Assembly (NCBI RefSeq): GCF_013131805.1
Contig: NZ_JABJRC010000004.1
Location: 434,001 to 498,000 of the forward strand
Length of the DNA: 64,000 bases
Direction of reading: 5' to 3'
From: Kribbella sandramycini
GTDB taxonomy: Bacteria; Actinomycetota; Actinomycetes; Propionibacteriales; Kribbellaceae
The notes under the pieces are model-generated. The model did no database searches. It was given only the letters and a program-made list of their open reading frames with translations, and was not told the DNA's origin. Positions 17,866-25,884 of the stretch are shown here, piece after piece; the stretch's first letter is position 1; each line of letters opens with the position of its first letter. A program made the translations under genes and the position numbers.

Positions 17866-18900
17866 ATGCCCATCTTCAAGCGTCGCAAGTCGGCAGCGGT
17901 GGAGGCCGACCCGATCGGCGCGTTCTGGACCTGGTGGACCGAGACCGGCGCCGCCGAGCTCGCCGACGCCGTCACCGACGGCTGGCCGGCCGGGCTGACC
18001 GCGACGTTCGGCGACCGGATCAGCCGGATCCACCCGGAGCTGGACTGGGAGTTCGGCCCGGGTTTGCACGCCCAGCACGCGCTGATCGTCACCGCCGCCG
18101 GGAACCCGGCCCGCCGCGCCGTCGCCCGGCGCTGGCTGCGGACGGCGCCGGAGTCCGACCAGGTCTGGGAGTACGCCGACCTGCGCCGACCGCGCCCGAC
18201 CAAGACGATCCGCTTCGAAGGGCTGCCCGAAGTACCGATCGAGAAGTCGGTTGTGGTCGCCGAGCCGGATGCGTCGTCCATCCACGTCGGCGTCTACCAC
18301 CCGGCCTTCCCGGAGCTGCCGCCCGCGGCCCGGCAGCGGGTCACGTTCCTGATCCTCGACCTGGCGCTCGGCGAGGAGCTGGTGGAGACCTGGATCGGCG
18401 CGATCGAGACCCTGGAGAGCGAGCCGCCGGAGGCGGAGCCGATCAGCACGCTGCTCCCCGCCGTCGCCGAGTTCGCCGCCGCGCACACACTCGAGGACGG
18501 CAGCCCCGCCTGGAAGATGCTCGAAGGCACCCGGGGCGGCGAGCGGCTGATCGCGACCGCGGAGTACCCGCTGCGCTCGATCCGCCGTCCACACCTGGAC
18601 ACCCACGTCGAGATCGCCGTCGGCTACCCCGTCGTCCGCGACGACGGCCTGCCCGAGGCCGAGATGCTCGACGAGCTGCGCGCCTTCGAGGACCACCTCA
18701 CCGACCGGCTCGGCGGCTCCGGCAACCTGCTCGCCCACGAGACCTCCGCCGGCACCCGCCTGCTGCACTACTACATCGACGGCGCCACCCCGGCCGCCGC
18801 TCAGCTGCGGGCCGCTACGCCGGGCTGGACGCACGGCAAGGTCGCGGTCACCGTCAGCCCCGATCCCGCGTGGGAGAACGTCGCGCATCTTTCCGGCTGA
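17866..18900 (+). CDS. DUF695-type protein of unknown function
   Basis: Soluble acidic protein of 344 aa. The N-terminal half has the pattern of DUF695 (LDWEFGPGLHAQHALIVTAAGNPARR, then a WLRTAPESDQVWEYADLR block). The C-terminal half resembles a second copy (HVEIAVGYPVVRDDGLPE ... DRLGGSGNLLAHETSAGTRLLHYYIDG). ATG 17866 is chosen because GGAGAGG lies 8 bases upstream; an in-frame GTG at 17788 lacks a site and would add unconserved residues. No enzymatic motif is visible. It may be transcribed separately from the sigma gene 64 bp downstream, which has its own ECF-like promoter. Confidence 0.7.
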   Translation: MPIFKRRKSAAVEADPIGAFWTWWTETGAAELADAVTDGWPAGLTATFGDRISRIHPELDWEFGPGLHAQHALIVTAAGNPARRAVARRWLRTAPESDQVWEYADLRRPRPTKTIRFEGLPEVPIEKSVVVAEPDASSIHVGVYHPAFPELPPAARQRVTFLILDLALGEELVETWIGAIETLESEPPEAEPISTLLPAVAEFAAAHTLEDGSPAWKMLEGTRGGERLIATAEYPLRSIRRPHLDTHVEIAVGYPVVRDDGLPEAEMLDELRAFEDHLTDRLGGSGNLLAHETSAGTRLLHYYIDGATPAAAQLRAATPGWTHGKVAVTVSPDPAWENVAHLSG

Positions 18901-18906
18901 TGCACA

Positions 18907-18936
18907 TGCAACCTCGCCGGCCGCCCTTTCCGTCTT
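18907..18936 (+). promoter_or_regulatory. ECF-type promoter TGCAACC-N17-CGTCTT for the sigma operon
   Basis: TGCAACC (18907-18913) and CGTCTT (18931-18936) are separated by 17 bp, a -35/-10 pair of the AAC/CGTC type recognised by ECF sigma factors. A start about 7 bases downstream would give a leader of ~22 bases with AAGGAGG before the sigma ATG. This fits autoregulation by the encoded factor; that link is inference. Confidence 0.55.
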
Positions 18937-18964
18937 GAGGCGGACAAGGAACAAGGAGGCACGG

Positions 18965-19468
18965 ATGAGCGAGCGGGACCAAGCGTTCGTCGAGTTCGTG
19001 GAGACGGCCAACCCGTCGCTGCGAAGAACGGCGTACCTGATCAGCGGCGACCGGCACAAGGCCGACGACATCGTCCAGGACGCGCTCTACAAGCTGTACC
19101 TGTCCTGGCCACGGATCCAGCGGGTCGGGAACCCGTTCGCCTACGCCCGCCGGATGGTCGTCAACGCGGCGTACGACGGCGGCCGGCGGCCCTGGCGGCG
19201 CGAGGTGGCGATCGCCGAACTGCCCGACCGGCCCGGCAGCGCCGACTTCGCCGCCGGGCACGCGGCCCGGGACGAAGTCCTCGAAGCCCTGCGCACCCTC
19301 GGCGCGCGGCAACGCGCCTGCGTCGTCCTGCGCTACTACGAAGACCTGTCCGTCGAGCAGACCGCCGAGATCCTCGGCTGCTCCCAGGGCACCGTCAAGA
19401 GCCAGGCCGCCCGCGGCCTCGAAACTCTCCGCAAAGCCATGAACCTGCGACCGAGCCCGGCGCGATGA
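18965..19468 (+). CDS. SigE-family RNA polymerase sigma factor (ECF type)
   Basis: Small sigma-70 protein of 167 aa. Region 2 spans about residues 10-75 (LRRTAYLISGDRHKADDIVQDALYKLYLSW, then NPFAYARRMVVN). Region 4 spans about 105-155 (LGARQRACVVLRYYEDLSVEQTAEILGCSQGTVKSQAARGL, with the helix-turn-helix). This is the build of the SigE family of actinobacteria. AAGGAGG lies 5-6 bases before ATG 18965. The downstream gene encodes a single-pass membrane protein, the usual place of an anti-sigma factor. Confidence 0.9.
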   Translation: MSERDQAFVEFVETANPSLRRTAYLISGDRHKADDIVQDALYKLYLSWPRIQRVGNPFAYARRMVVNAAYDGGRRPWRREVAIAELPDRPGSADFAAGHAARDEVLEALRTLGARQRACVVLRYYEDLSVEQTAEILGCSQGTVKSQAARGLETLRKAMNLRPSPAR

Positions 19469-19479
19469 AGGAGGACCCG

Positions 19480-20514
19480 ATGTACAACGACCCCGAAGTC
19501 AGCGCCGAACTCCACCGCGTGGCCGACGCCGAACCCCTCCCCCCCTTCGACACCACCGCCCTCCTCACCCGAGCCCACCGCGGCCGCCGCCGCCGCAAAC
19601 TCGCCGGCGCCGGCGGCCTCCTGGCCACCGTCGCAGCCGTAGCCCTCGCCGCCACCGTCATCCCCGGCATCAGCTCCGCCAACCAGAACCCCGGCCCCGC
19701 CGGCACGTCGACTCCCGACTTCACCCCCGTCCCCGGCCTCGAACGCGGCGAAGCAGCCCTCTTCCAGAACCTGTCCAAATCCGAAGTCAGCCGCCTGTGC
19801 GCCTTGCGGTATCCCGGACAGACCAAGCCCCTCGAAAAGCCGACGGACGCCCGGACCGGTGCCCGGCTGCGCTTCCAGGCCAAGGTCGGAGAGGCGTCTC
19901 CTCATCGAGCGTGCTCGGTTCCGGGTGGCGATCGGCCGTCGGCCAAGTTGATCGCCGAAGCCAAGGCCGACCCGATGCCGGCCTCGGACGCCGGCCTGCT
20001 GCGCAACTGCGCGGTCGAAACCTGGGTCGACGTCACCGGCTGGCGGGTCGTCGCCTCCGAGATCTCGAAGGCGCAGAAGAAGGTCACGGTGGTCGCCACG
20101 TCGCCGTCCGGCAAGTCGGCGGTCGCCTGCGAACTGGAGCTCCCGCCCAGGACGAACCCGCTCGGCGACAGTGAGGGCCGGTTCCTGCGGCTGGCCAGCC
20201 TGGTCAAGGACGACGCCCCGATCCTCGTCCCGCCGAAAGGCTCCAAGTGGGCCGAGCTGTACATCTCCTCCAGCGGCGGCGGCTGCAAGAAGAACACCGA
20301 CACCGATTGCAAGAAGCAGTACTCGGGCTGGGGCCGCACCGTCGCGGATGCCGCCAAGGTCCGGATCTCCTCGAGCGGCAAAACCTACGAGAAACCCGTG
20401 ACCGACGGCTGGTGGGCCATCACCTGGCAGGTCGCCGGCTCACAGAAACTCGACTTCAAGATCGAGGCACTCGACAAGTCCGGCCGAAAACTCAAAACCA
20501 TCTCCGCCCAGTAA
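19480..20514 (+). CDS. Membrane-anchored partner of the sigma factor (anti-sigma-like)
   Basis: A 344-aa protein with a short cytoplasmic N-terminus (residues 1-40, ending in basic RGRRRRK), one transmembrane helix at ~42-62 and a long extracytoplasmic part with several Cys (LRNC, VACELEL, GGCKKNTDTDC). This topology and its place after the sigma gene suggest an anti-sigma or sensor. I see no zinc-binding HxxxCxxC motif in the N-terminus, so it is not a classical ZAS-type anti-sigma factor. ATG 19480 is preferred over the ATG at 19465 that overlaps the sigma stop, because AAGGAGG is 5 bases before 19480. A strong terminator follows. Confidence 0.7.
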   Translation: MYNDPEVSAELHRVADAEPLPPFDTTALLTRAHRGRRRRKLAGAGGLLATVAAVALAATVIPGISSANQNPGPAGTSTPDFTPVPGLERGEAALFQNLSKSEVSRLCALRYPGQTKPLEKPTDARTGARLRFQAKVGEASPHRACSVPGGDRPSAKLIAEAKADPMPASDAGLLRNCAVETWVDVTGWRVVASEISKAQKKVTVVATSPSGKSAVACELELPPRTNPLGDSEGRFLRLASLVKDDAPILVPPKGSKWAELYISSSGGGCKKNTDTDCKKQYSGWGRTVADAAKVRISSSGKTYEKPVTDGWWAITWQVAGSQKLDFKIEALDKSGRKLKTISAQ

Positions 20515-20519
20515 CCCTT

Positions 20520-20550
20520 GAGACCCCGGCGCTCAGCGCGCCGGGGTCTC
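20520..20550. terminator. Bidirectional terminator after the sigma operon
   Basis: A perfect 12-bp stem (20520-20531 / 20539-20550) with a 7-base loop sits between the converging sigma operon and ABC permease. The right arm overlaps the permease stop codon. Confidence 0.8.
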
Positions 20551-21274
20551 AGGGTGTGCGGCGTTCGAGGGTGGTGGCGCCGAGGGTCAGGGCGGTGGTG
20601 GTGAAGGTGAGGACGAGGAGGGTTTGGGGGAGGGGGTTGTTGCCTTGGGCTACTTTTTGGACGGCGTCGACGGCGTAGGAGAGGGGGAGGGCGTCGGAGA
20701 GGGTGTGCAGGAGGGTGGGGAGGTGGTCTCGGGGGACGAGGAGGCCGCAGAGGAGGAGTTGCGGGATCATGACGGCGGGCATCAGCTGGACGGCCTGGAA
20801 TTCGGTGGCGGCGAAGGCGCTGGCGAAGAGGCCGAGGGCGGTGCCGAGGATGCCGTCGAGGACGGCGACGGCGGCCAGTTGCCAGGCGGGGCCCTGGATG
20901 TCGAGATCCAAGGCGTACAAGGCGATCGAGACCACGAATGCGGCTTGGACGACGGCGATGGCGGCGAAGGCGAGGGCGTAGCCGAGGAGGAAGTCGAGTT
21001 TGCCCATGGGGAGGGTGAAGAGGCGGGCGAGGGTGCCGGTGGAGCGTTCGCGGAGGGTGGCCACCGAGGTGACGATGAACATGATGATCGCGGGGAAGAC
21101 GGCGAGGAGTGGGCCGCCGACGCGATCGAAGGTGGTGGGGCTGTCCTGGAACATCCACCACATCAGCGTGACCAGGAGGGCAGGGAGGACGACGAGCATC
21201 GCGACGGTGCGGTGGTCGCGGCGGAGCTGGGCCAGGACGCGGGTGGCGATGGCGAGGGTGACGCGGGGTGTCAT
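20549..21274 (-). CDS. ABC-2 type transporter permease
   Basis: Integral membrane protein of 241 aa with six predicted helices in the ABC-2 layout: a cytoplasmic N-terminus with RRDHRTVAMLVVLPALLVTLMWW, then helices containing FPAIIMFIVTSV, the FTLPMGKLDFLLGYALAF coupling region, and a last helix ending TLERRTP. Drug and antibiotic exporters with this DrrB-like architecture are common in actinomycetes. Its ATG overlaps the stop of the ATPase gene by 4 bp, so the two subunits are translationally coupled. The cargo cannot be inferred. Confidence 0.88.
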   Translation of the reverse strand: MTPRVTLAIATRVLAQLRRDHRTVAMLVVLPALLVTLMWWMFQDSPTTFDRVGGPLLAVFPAIIMFIVTSVATLRERSTGTLARLFTLPMGKLDFLLGYALAFAAIAVVQAAFVVSIALYALDLDIQGPAWQLAAVAVLDGILGTALGLFASAFAATEFQAVQLMPAVMIPQLLLCGLLVPRDHLPTLLHTLSDALPLSYAVDAVQKVAQGNNPLPQTLLVLTFTTTALTLGATTLERRTP

Positions 21275-21993
21275 CGGGACGCCGCCTTCCGGTCGATGAG
21301 GGTGAGGAAGGCTTGCTCGATGTCGTCGGTGCCGACGGCTTCGAGGAGGGCTTGCGGGGTGTCGTCGGCGAGGAGCTCGCCGTCGCGCATCAGCAGCAGG
21401 CGGTCACAGCGGACCGCCTCGTCCATCACGTGACTGGAGACGAGCAGCGTCGCGCCGCCGTCCGCCAGGCGGTGGAACAGCTCCCACAGGTCGCGCCGCA
21501 GGACCGGGTCGAGCCCGACGGTCGGCTCGTCCAGCACCAACAGTTCCGGCTCACCGAGCAGCGCCGCGGCGAGTGACGCGCGCGATCGCTGGCCGCCTGA
21601 CAGCCGGTCGACGCGGACGTCGGCGTGCGTCCCCAGATCGACCGCGTCGATCACCCGGGCGACGTCGTCCGATCGGACGCCGAGCACCGACGCGAAGAAC
21701 CGCAGGTTCTCCGAAACGCTCAGATCGCCGTACACACTGGGCTCCTGGGTCACGTACCCGATCCGCCCGCGCAGCTCGGCCGCCCCGGCCGGCGACCCGA
21801 GCACCGCGACCTCCCCGGTCACCTTCGCCTGCAACCCCACGATCGCCCGGATCAGCGTCGTCTTCCCACACCCCGACGGCCCGAGCAACCCGGTCACCGA
21901 CCCGGCCCGCAGCTCGAACCCCACCCCGTGCAGCACCTCCCGCCCGCCGCGCACCACCACCACATCCCGGCACCGCACCGCATTTTTCACCAT
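21271..21993 (-). CDS. ABC transporter ATP-binding protein
   Basis: ATPase subunit (240 aa) for the adjacent ABC-2 permease. Walker A GPSGCGKTT is at about residues 38-46. The Q-loop (YVTQEPSVYGDLSVSENL), signature LSGGQRSRASLA, Walker B LLVLDEPTVGLDP and switch histidine SSHVMDE are all present, so the domain looks active. It belongs to the DrrA/CcmA-like exporter group. The start codon lies inside a 16-bp near-palindrome, just after a good -35/-10 pair, so the transcript is probably leaderless and may be repressed at the start. Confidence 0.92.
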   Translation of the reverse strand: MVKNAVRCRDVVVVRGGREVLHGVGFELRAGSVTGLLGPSGCGKTTLIRAIVGLQAKVTGEVAVLGSPAGAAELRGRIGYVTQEPSVYGDLSVSENLRFFASVLGVRSDDVARVIDAVDLGTHADVRVDRLSGGQRSRASLAAALLGEPELLVLDEPTVGLDPVLRRDLWELFHRLADGGATLLVSSHVMDEAVRCDRLLLMRDGELLADDTPQALLEAVGTDDIEQAFLTLIDRKAASR

Positions 21994-22029
21994 ATGATGA
22001 ATTTAGCCACCACAAGAGCCCGCCGGCAA
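21986..22029 (-). promoter_or_regulatory. Promoter with an operator-like palindrome over the ABC exporter start
   Basis: On the minus strand TTGCCG (22024-22029), an 18-bp spacer and TAAATT (22000-22005) form a -35/-10 pair. The ATG follows 6 bases later. The near-palindrome TTCACCATATGATGAA (21986-22001; 14 of 16 positions symmetric) covers the transcription start and initiation codon. The pattern suits a repressor such as a TetR or PadR protein; which one is unknown. Confidence 0.6.
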
Positions 22030-22033
22030 CAGC

Positions 22034-22600
22034 TCAGACCAGCGCCTGCCCGGTCGCCGCCACCAGCCCGGCCAGCGCCGGATCGCCGTACGCCGCCCGC
22101 AGCTGCGCGAACCGCTCGACCTTGCCGGCCCCGAACCGACCGACAATCACCTCGTAGCTGTCCCCGCTGACGAAGACCGGCGGTGTCCGCTTGCTGTGGA
22201 ACTTGTCGGCGTACATCACCAGCTCCTCCTCGCGACTCCGCGGCAGGTAGTCCGCGACCGGGATCGGGAGCTGTTGCCGGCGGACGTCGTCCGCCGTGAT
22301 CCCGACACCCGTGTGACAGGAGGCGAACCGGCAGAGCTGCTCCGGAAACCCCAGCCCGGCAAGGGTTTCGTGACCGAGTACGCCGTGCCGGACGTACGCC
22401 TGCCCGTCGACGCGATAGACCCCGATGTCGTGCAGCAGCGCGCCCGCGCGGACGAGGCCGGTGTCGATGTCCAGCCCGGCGAAGAACTGCTCGGCGATCG
22501 CGCAGACCAGCTGACAGTGCCGGTAGACGGACTCGAAGGCGGAGCGGGTCGGGGCGGCGTCGCGGTGGATCGACAGGATCTCGGCGTCGGTCGGGATCAT
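22034..22600 (-). CDS. HD-domain metal-dependent phosphohydrolase-like protein
   Basis: A 188-aa protein with an HD-superfamily core: His in YRHCQL (~28), then ALLHDIGVYR with the paired His-Asp at about 57-58. FASCHTGVG and VMYADKFHSKR supply further likely metal ligands. Small HD proteins hydrolyse nucleotides or other phosphoesters; the substrate is unknown. The ATG overlaps the TetR stop by 4 bp, and it is the last gene of the ppx - isomerase - TetR - HD run. The exporter promoter begins just beyond its stop. Confidence 0.82.
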   Translation of the reverse strand: MIPTDAEILSIHRDAAPTRSAFESVYRHCQLVCAIAEQFFAGLDIDTGLVRAGALLHDIGVYRVDGQAYVRHGVLGHETLAGLGFPEQLCRFASCHTGVGITADDVRRQQLPIPVADYLPRSREEELVMYADKFHSKRTPPVFVSGDSYEVIVGRFGAGKVERFAQLRAAYGDPALAGLVAATGQALV

Positions 22601-23211
22601 CCGGTCAGGTGATGCTGGAGGACGGGGGCGAGGCGGTCGATGATCGTCGGTAGATCGGCCGAGGCGACGGGCTCCAGGCCGACCAGGTAGCGGGCGATGG
22701 CGAGGCCGATCAGCTGGGTGGCGACCATGCTGGTGCGGAGGTGGGCGTCGGGGACGCCGAGGGAGCGGGAGACCGGCTCAATGATGAGTGAGGTGATGCC
22801 TTCGCGCATCATCCGGGCGACCTCGTCGTTGCCGACGACGCTGCGGAAGATCGCCTTCATCCGTTGCCGACCGTCGTCGGTCGACTCCCAGACGCCGAGG
22901 AAGACCGTCGCGATCCGCCGGCCGAGCTCGTCCGGCGGGCCGTCGAGGATGGCGGCCGCGATGGCGCGCGGGTCGACGGGGAGCGCCATCGCCTCGATGA
23001 ACAGCTCGTCCTTGCTGTCGAAATAGTGGTGCACCAGGGCCGCGTCGACCCCCGCCGCACGCGCCACCGCGCGGATCGAGGTGGCGGTGAATCCGTTGTC
23101 CGCAAAGGTTTTCCGGGCCGCGCCGAGGATCTCGCCCCGGGTGTCCGGGCCACCCGGGCGGCGACCGGCCTTCGTCGTACGCGGTGCGGCCGGCGTACGA
23201 CGCGGGCTCAT
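22597..23211 (-). CDS. TetR-family transcriptional regulator
   Basis: A 204-aa repressor-type protein. After a basic, Pro-rich leader the TetR helix-turn-helix spans about residues 24-70 (TRGEILGAARKTFADNGF, TSIRAVARAAGVDAALVHHYFDSKDELF). The C-terminal half is the helical ligand-binding and dimer domain. It overlaps the isomerase stop and the HD start by 4 bp on each side, so it is co-translated inside the operon rather than divergent from a target. A target could be its own operon or the ABC exporter downstream, whose start carries a palindrome. Confidence 0.9.
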   Translation of the reverse strand: MSPRRTPAAPRTTKAGRRPGGPDTRGEILGAARKTFADNGFTATSIRAVARAAGVDAALVHHYFDSKDELFIEAMALPVDPRAIAAAILDGPPDELGRRIATVFLGVWESTDDGRQRMKAIFRSVVGNDEVARMMREGITSLIIEPVSRSLGVPDAHLRTSMVATQLIGLAIARYLVGLEPVASADLPTIIDRLAPVLQHHLTG

Positions 23212-24059
23212 GACGTGAGCTCCGAGATCTCCCCCTCCGGCGTGACCGCGAACGACGACCGGCGGTTACCGCGGACGAAGTGCTGACGGGTGAACTCGAG
23301 CGACTCGACCAGGTCGATCTCGCGCTCGGCGCGGCTGGTCGAGCGCCGGGTGTTGATCTCGATCACGATGTGACCGCGGAAATCCTGGTTCGCCAGGGTG
23401 TTCAGCAGGTCGGCGGCGCGCTGCGTGCCGCGGCCGGGGACGAGGTGCTCGTCCTTGGCCGAGCCGGTGCCGTCGGTGAGATGGATGTGCTTGAGCGTTT
23501 TGCCCATGGTGGCGGCCAGCTCGACGCAGTCCTGCTCGGCGGTCGACGAGTGCGACAGGTCGAGCGTGGTATGCGCGTAGGTCTGCTCGGTCGGGTCCCA
23601 GCTCGGGGCATACGCCTGCAGGCCCTTACCCGGCGCCCGCCACGGGTACATGTTCTCGACGGCGAAGATCACGCCGGTCTCTTCTTCGAGGCGGGCGATC
23701 CCCTCGACGAAGCCGCGGGCGTAGTCGCGCTGCCAGCGGAACGGCGGGTGCACGACGACGACGTCCGCGCCCAGGTCCTTGGCGGCCTCGGCGGAGCGCT
23801 CGAGCTTGCCCCACGGGTCCGTCCCCCAGACCCGCTGGGTGATCAGCAGGCAGGGCGCGTGGATCGCGAGCACCGGCAGCTGGTGATAGTCGACGAGCCG
23901 CTGGACGGCGTCGATCTGGGTGCTCAGCGGGTCGATGCCGACCATCACCTCGACGCCGTCGTACCCGAGCCGGGAGGCAAGCTCGAACGCGCTCGCGGTG
24001 GACTCGGGGTAGACCGAGGCGGTGGACAGACCGATCGTGGCGGTCGCGCGGGCCGCCAT
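23208..24059 (-). CDS. Sugar phosphate isomerase/epimerase-like TIM barrel protein
   Basis: Xylose-isomerase-like TIM barrel (AP endonuclease 2 superfamily), 283 aa from ATG 24059. Typical strands and metal ligands are GYDGVEVMVGID, LPVLAIHAPCLL, ADVVVVHPPFRW, VIFAVENMYPW (Glu), TTLDLSHSS (Asp/His), LKHIHLTDGTG (His) and GHIVIEINTR (Glu). Substrates of such proteins range from inositol derivatives to sugars. The ATG overlaps the ppx TGA by one base (TGATG), a coupling signal, so 24059 is preferred to an upstream ATG inside ppx. It is found with Ppx in many actinobacteria, but its role there is unclear. Confidence 0.85.
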   Translation of the reverse strand: MAARATATIGLSTASVYPESTASAFELASRLGYDGVEVMVGIDPLSTQIDAVQRLVDYHQLPVLAIHAPCLLITQRVWGTDPWGKLERSAEAAKDLGADVVVVHPPFRWQRDYARGFVEGIARLEEETGVIFAVENMYPWRAPGKGLQAYAPSWDPTEQTYAHTTLDLSHSSTAEQDCVELAATMGKTLKHIHLTDGTGSAKDEHLVPGRGTQRAADLLNTLANQDFRGHIVIEINTRRSTSRAEREIDLVESLEFTRQHFVRGNRRSSFAVTPEGEISELTS

Positions 24060-24991
24060 CAGCGGGGCTGCAGCCGGTCGAGTTGGGAGAGAATGACGCC
24101 CTCCCGCAGGGCCCACGGGCAGACCTCGAGTGCGGGCAGGTCGAACAGGTCCATCACGGCGTCCGCGACGAGCGCGCCCGCGACCAGCTGCGAGGAGCGG
24201 CCGGCGGACACTCCGGGCAGCTCGGCACGCTCGGCCGACGACATCTTGATCAGCTTCGGCACCCAGTCGCTCAGGTCGTCGCGGTTCAGCGAGCGCGCGA
24301 CGTACTGACCCTCGTCGGACGGCGCCGCCCCGCAGATCCGGGCCAGCGACCGGAAGGTCTTGCTGGTCGCGACCGTCCGCTGCGGCTTACCCGCGCGCAG
24401 GACGTCGCCGGCCACGGCGGCCATCTCGATCCGGACCCGCTTACGCAGCGCTTTGACCTCGTCCTTGTCCGGCGGGTCCTGGGTGAGACCCTCCCGGGTC
24501 AGCCGCCCGGCGCCGAGCGGAACCGAGACCGCGACCGTCGGCTCCTCGTCGGAGCCGGCCGCGATCTCCAGCGAGCCGCCGCCGATGTCGAACACCGCGA
24601 GCCGCCCGGACGACCAGCCGAACCACCGCCGGACGGCGAGGAACGTCAGCCGCGACTCGTCGACACCGCTCAGCGTCCGCAGGTCGACCTCGGTCTCCTT
24701 GCGGACCCGCTCCAGCACCTTCTCGCCGTTCGGCGCCTCGCGCAGCGCGGACGTCGCGAACGCGAGCACCGACTCGCAGCCCTTGTCCTCGGCCAGCTCG
24801 GCCGCTTCCTTGATGAACGCGACCAGCTCGTCGGCGCCGGAGTCGGCGATCCGGCCGTCCTTGTCCAGGTGCTCGGCCAGGCGCAGCTCCGTCTTGTGCG
24901 AGTACGCCGGTAACGGCGCGGCACCGCGGTGCGCGTCCACCACCAGCAGGTGGACGGTATTTGATCCCACATCGAGTACGCCGAGCCGCAT
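24059..24991 (-). CDS. Exopolyphosphatase / pppGpp phosphohydrolase family protein
   Basis: Ppx/GppA family (310 aa), actin-like ATPase fold. The phosphate-1 motif is MRLGVLDVGSNTVHLLVVDA at the N-terminus; RLAEHLDKDGRI and a phosphate-2 region GRLAVFDIGGGSLEIAAG follow. Members release phosphate from polyphosphate or convert pppGpp to ppGpp; the activities cannot be separated by eye. ATG 24991 is chosen: TAACTT on the coding strand (24999-25004) lies 7 bases before it, which fits a leaderless mRNA. A start at 25000 would fall in the promoter. First gene of the four-gene operon. Confidence 0.92.
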   Translation of the reverse strand: MRLGVLDVGSNTVHLLVVDAHRGAAPLPAYSHKTELRLAEHLDKDGRIADSGADELVAFIKEAAELAEDKGCESVLAFATSALREAPNGEKVLERVRKETEVDLRTLSGVDESRLTFLAVRRWFGWSSGRLAVFDIGGGSLEIAAGSDEEPTVAVSVPLGAGRLTREGLTQDPPDKDEVKALRKRVRIEMAAVAGDVLRAGKPQRTVATSKTFRSLARICGAAPSDEGQYVARSLNRDDLSDWVPKLIKMSSAERAELPGVSAGRSSQLVAGALVADAVMDLFDLPALEVCPWALREGVILSQLDRLQPR

Positions 24992-24998
24992 GACCAAC

Positions 24999-25072
24999 AA
25001 GTTACTCGACTACGGGTGGAAGAGTTGTTTCGGAGTTGTCGTTCACAGTTCTCGACGCCGGGCGCGTAGGCT
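24999..25072. promoter_or_regulatory. Divergent leaderless promoters of ppx and the Cys-rich gene
   Basis: TAACTT on the minus strand (24999-25004) is 7 bases before ppx ATG 24991. TAGGCT on the plus strand (25067-25072) is 6 bases before GTG 25079. Neither gene has a purine-rich ribosome site. Confidence 0.5.
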
Positions 25073-25078
25073 TTCCGG

Positions 25079-25822
25079 GTGCCCGAGGTTTCTCTTGATT
25101 TTCCGCGTGCGTGGGTCGAGTTCACCGACCCCGACGACCCCGACCAGGTGTTCCGCTGCGACCTGACCTGGCTGGCCTCCAACTGGACCTGCATCTTCGG
25201 CGGCGGCTGCAACGGGATCTACAAGGGCCGCCCGAACGACGGCTGTTGCACGCTCGGCGCGCATTTCTCCGACGACGAGGACGAGCAGCGCGTCAAGGCG
25301 TACGTGAAGGAGCTCGGCAAGGACGACTGGCAGTTCCGCAAGGAGGGCCGGCGCAACGGCTGGGTCGAGACCGATGACGACGGCGACCGCAAGACCCGGG
25401 TCTTCGACGGCGCCTGCATCTTCCTGAACCGGCCGGGTTTCAACGGCGGGATGGGCGGCTGCGCGTTGCACGGCCTCGCGCTGGACAAGGGCGTGCACTT
25501 CGTCGAGACCAAACCGGATGTCTGCTGGCAGCTGCCGATCCGGCGGACGTTCCGCGAGGTGGAGCGGCCGGACGGGACGACGTACACCGAGGTCGGGATC
25601 GGCGAGTACGACCGGCGCGGCTGGGGCCCCGGCGGCCACGATCTGGACTGGTACTGCACCGGGAACACCGAGGCGCATGTCGGGGTCGAGGCGGTCTTCG
25701 AGTCGAGCAAGGTCGAGTTGCAGACGCTGATGGGTCACAAGGCCTACGCCATCCTCGCCGACCTGTGCCGCCAGCGGCTGGAGGCGGCGCGCCCGCTGCT
25801 GCCGCACCCGGCTTCCCGCTGA
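25079..25822 (+). CDS. Cys-rich conserved protein, possible metal-binding (YkgJ/DUF3109-like)
   Basis: A 247-aa protein with GTG start at 25079. Nine or more Cys are grouped in three blocks: RCDLTW...WTCIFGGGCNGIYKG...GCC (residues ~27-60), GACIFLN...GGCALHG (~118-135), and a KPDVCWQ plus WYCTGN pair later. Clustered Cys followed by CALH and KP..C resembles YkgJ/DUF3109 proteins, thought to bind Zn or Fe-S; I call this with moderate confidence. It is divergent from ppx. TAGGCT (25067-25072) lies 6 bases before the GTG, so the mRNA is probably leaderless. Confidence 0.65.
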   Translation: MPEVSLDFPRAWVEFTDPDDPDQVFRCDLTWLASNWTCIFGGGCNGIYKGRPNDGCCTLGAHFSDDEDEQRVKAYVKELGKDDWQFRKEGRRNGWVETDDDGDRKTRVFDGACIFLNRPGFNGGMGGCALHGLALDKGVHFVETKPDVCWQLPIRRTFREVERPDGTTYTEVGIGEYDRRGWGPGGHDLDWYCTGNTEAHVGVEAVFESSKVELQTLMGHKAYAILADLCRQRLEAARPLLPHPASR

Positions 25823-25884
25823 GCGACACGCACCGACACCCCGGATCCACGCCAACCCGCGGATTTTGGGGCAAGAATGCTGGC

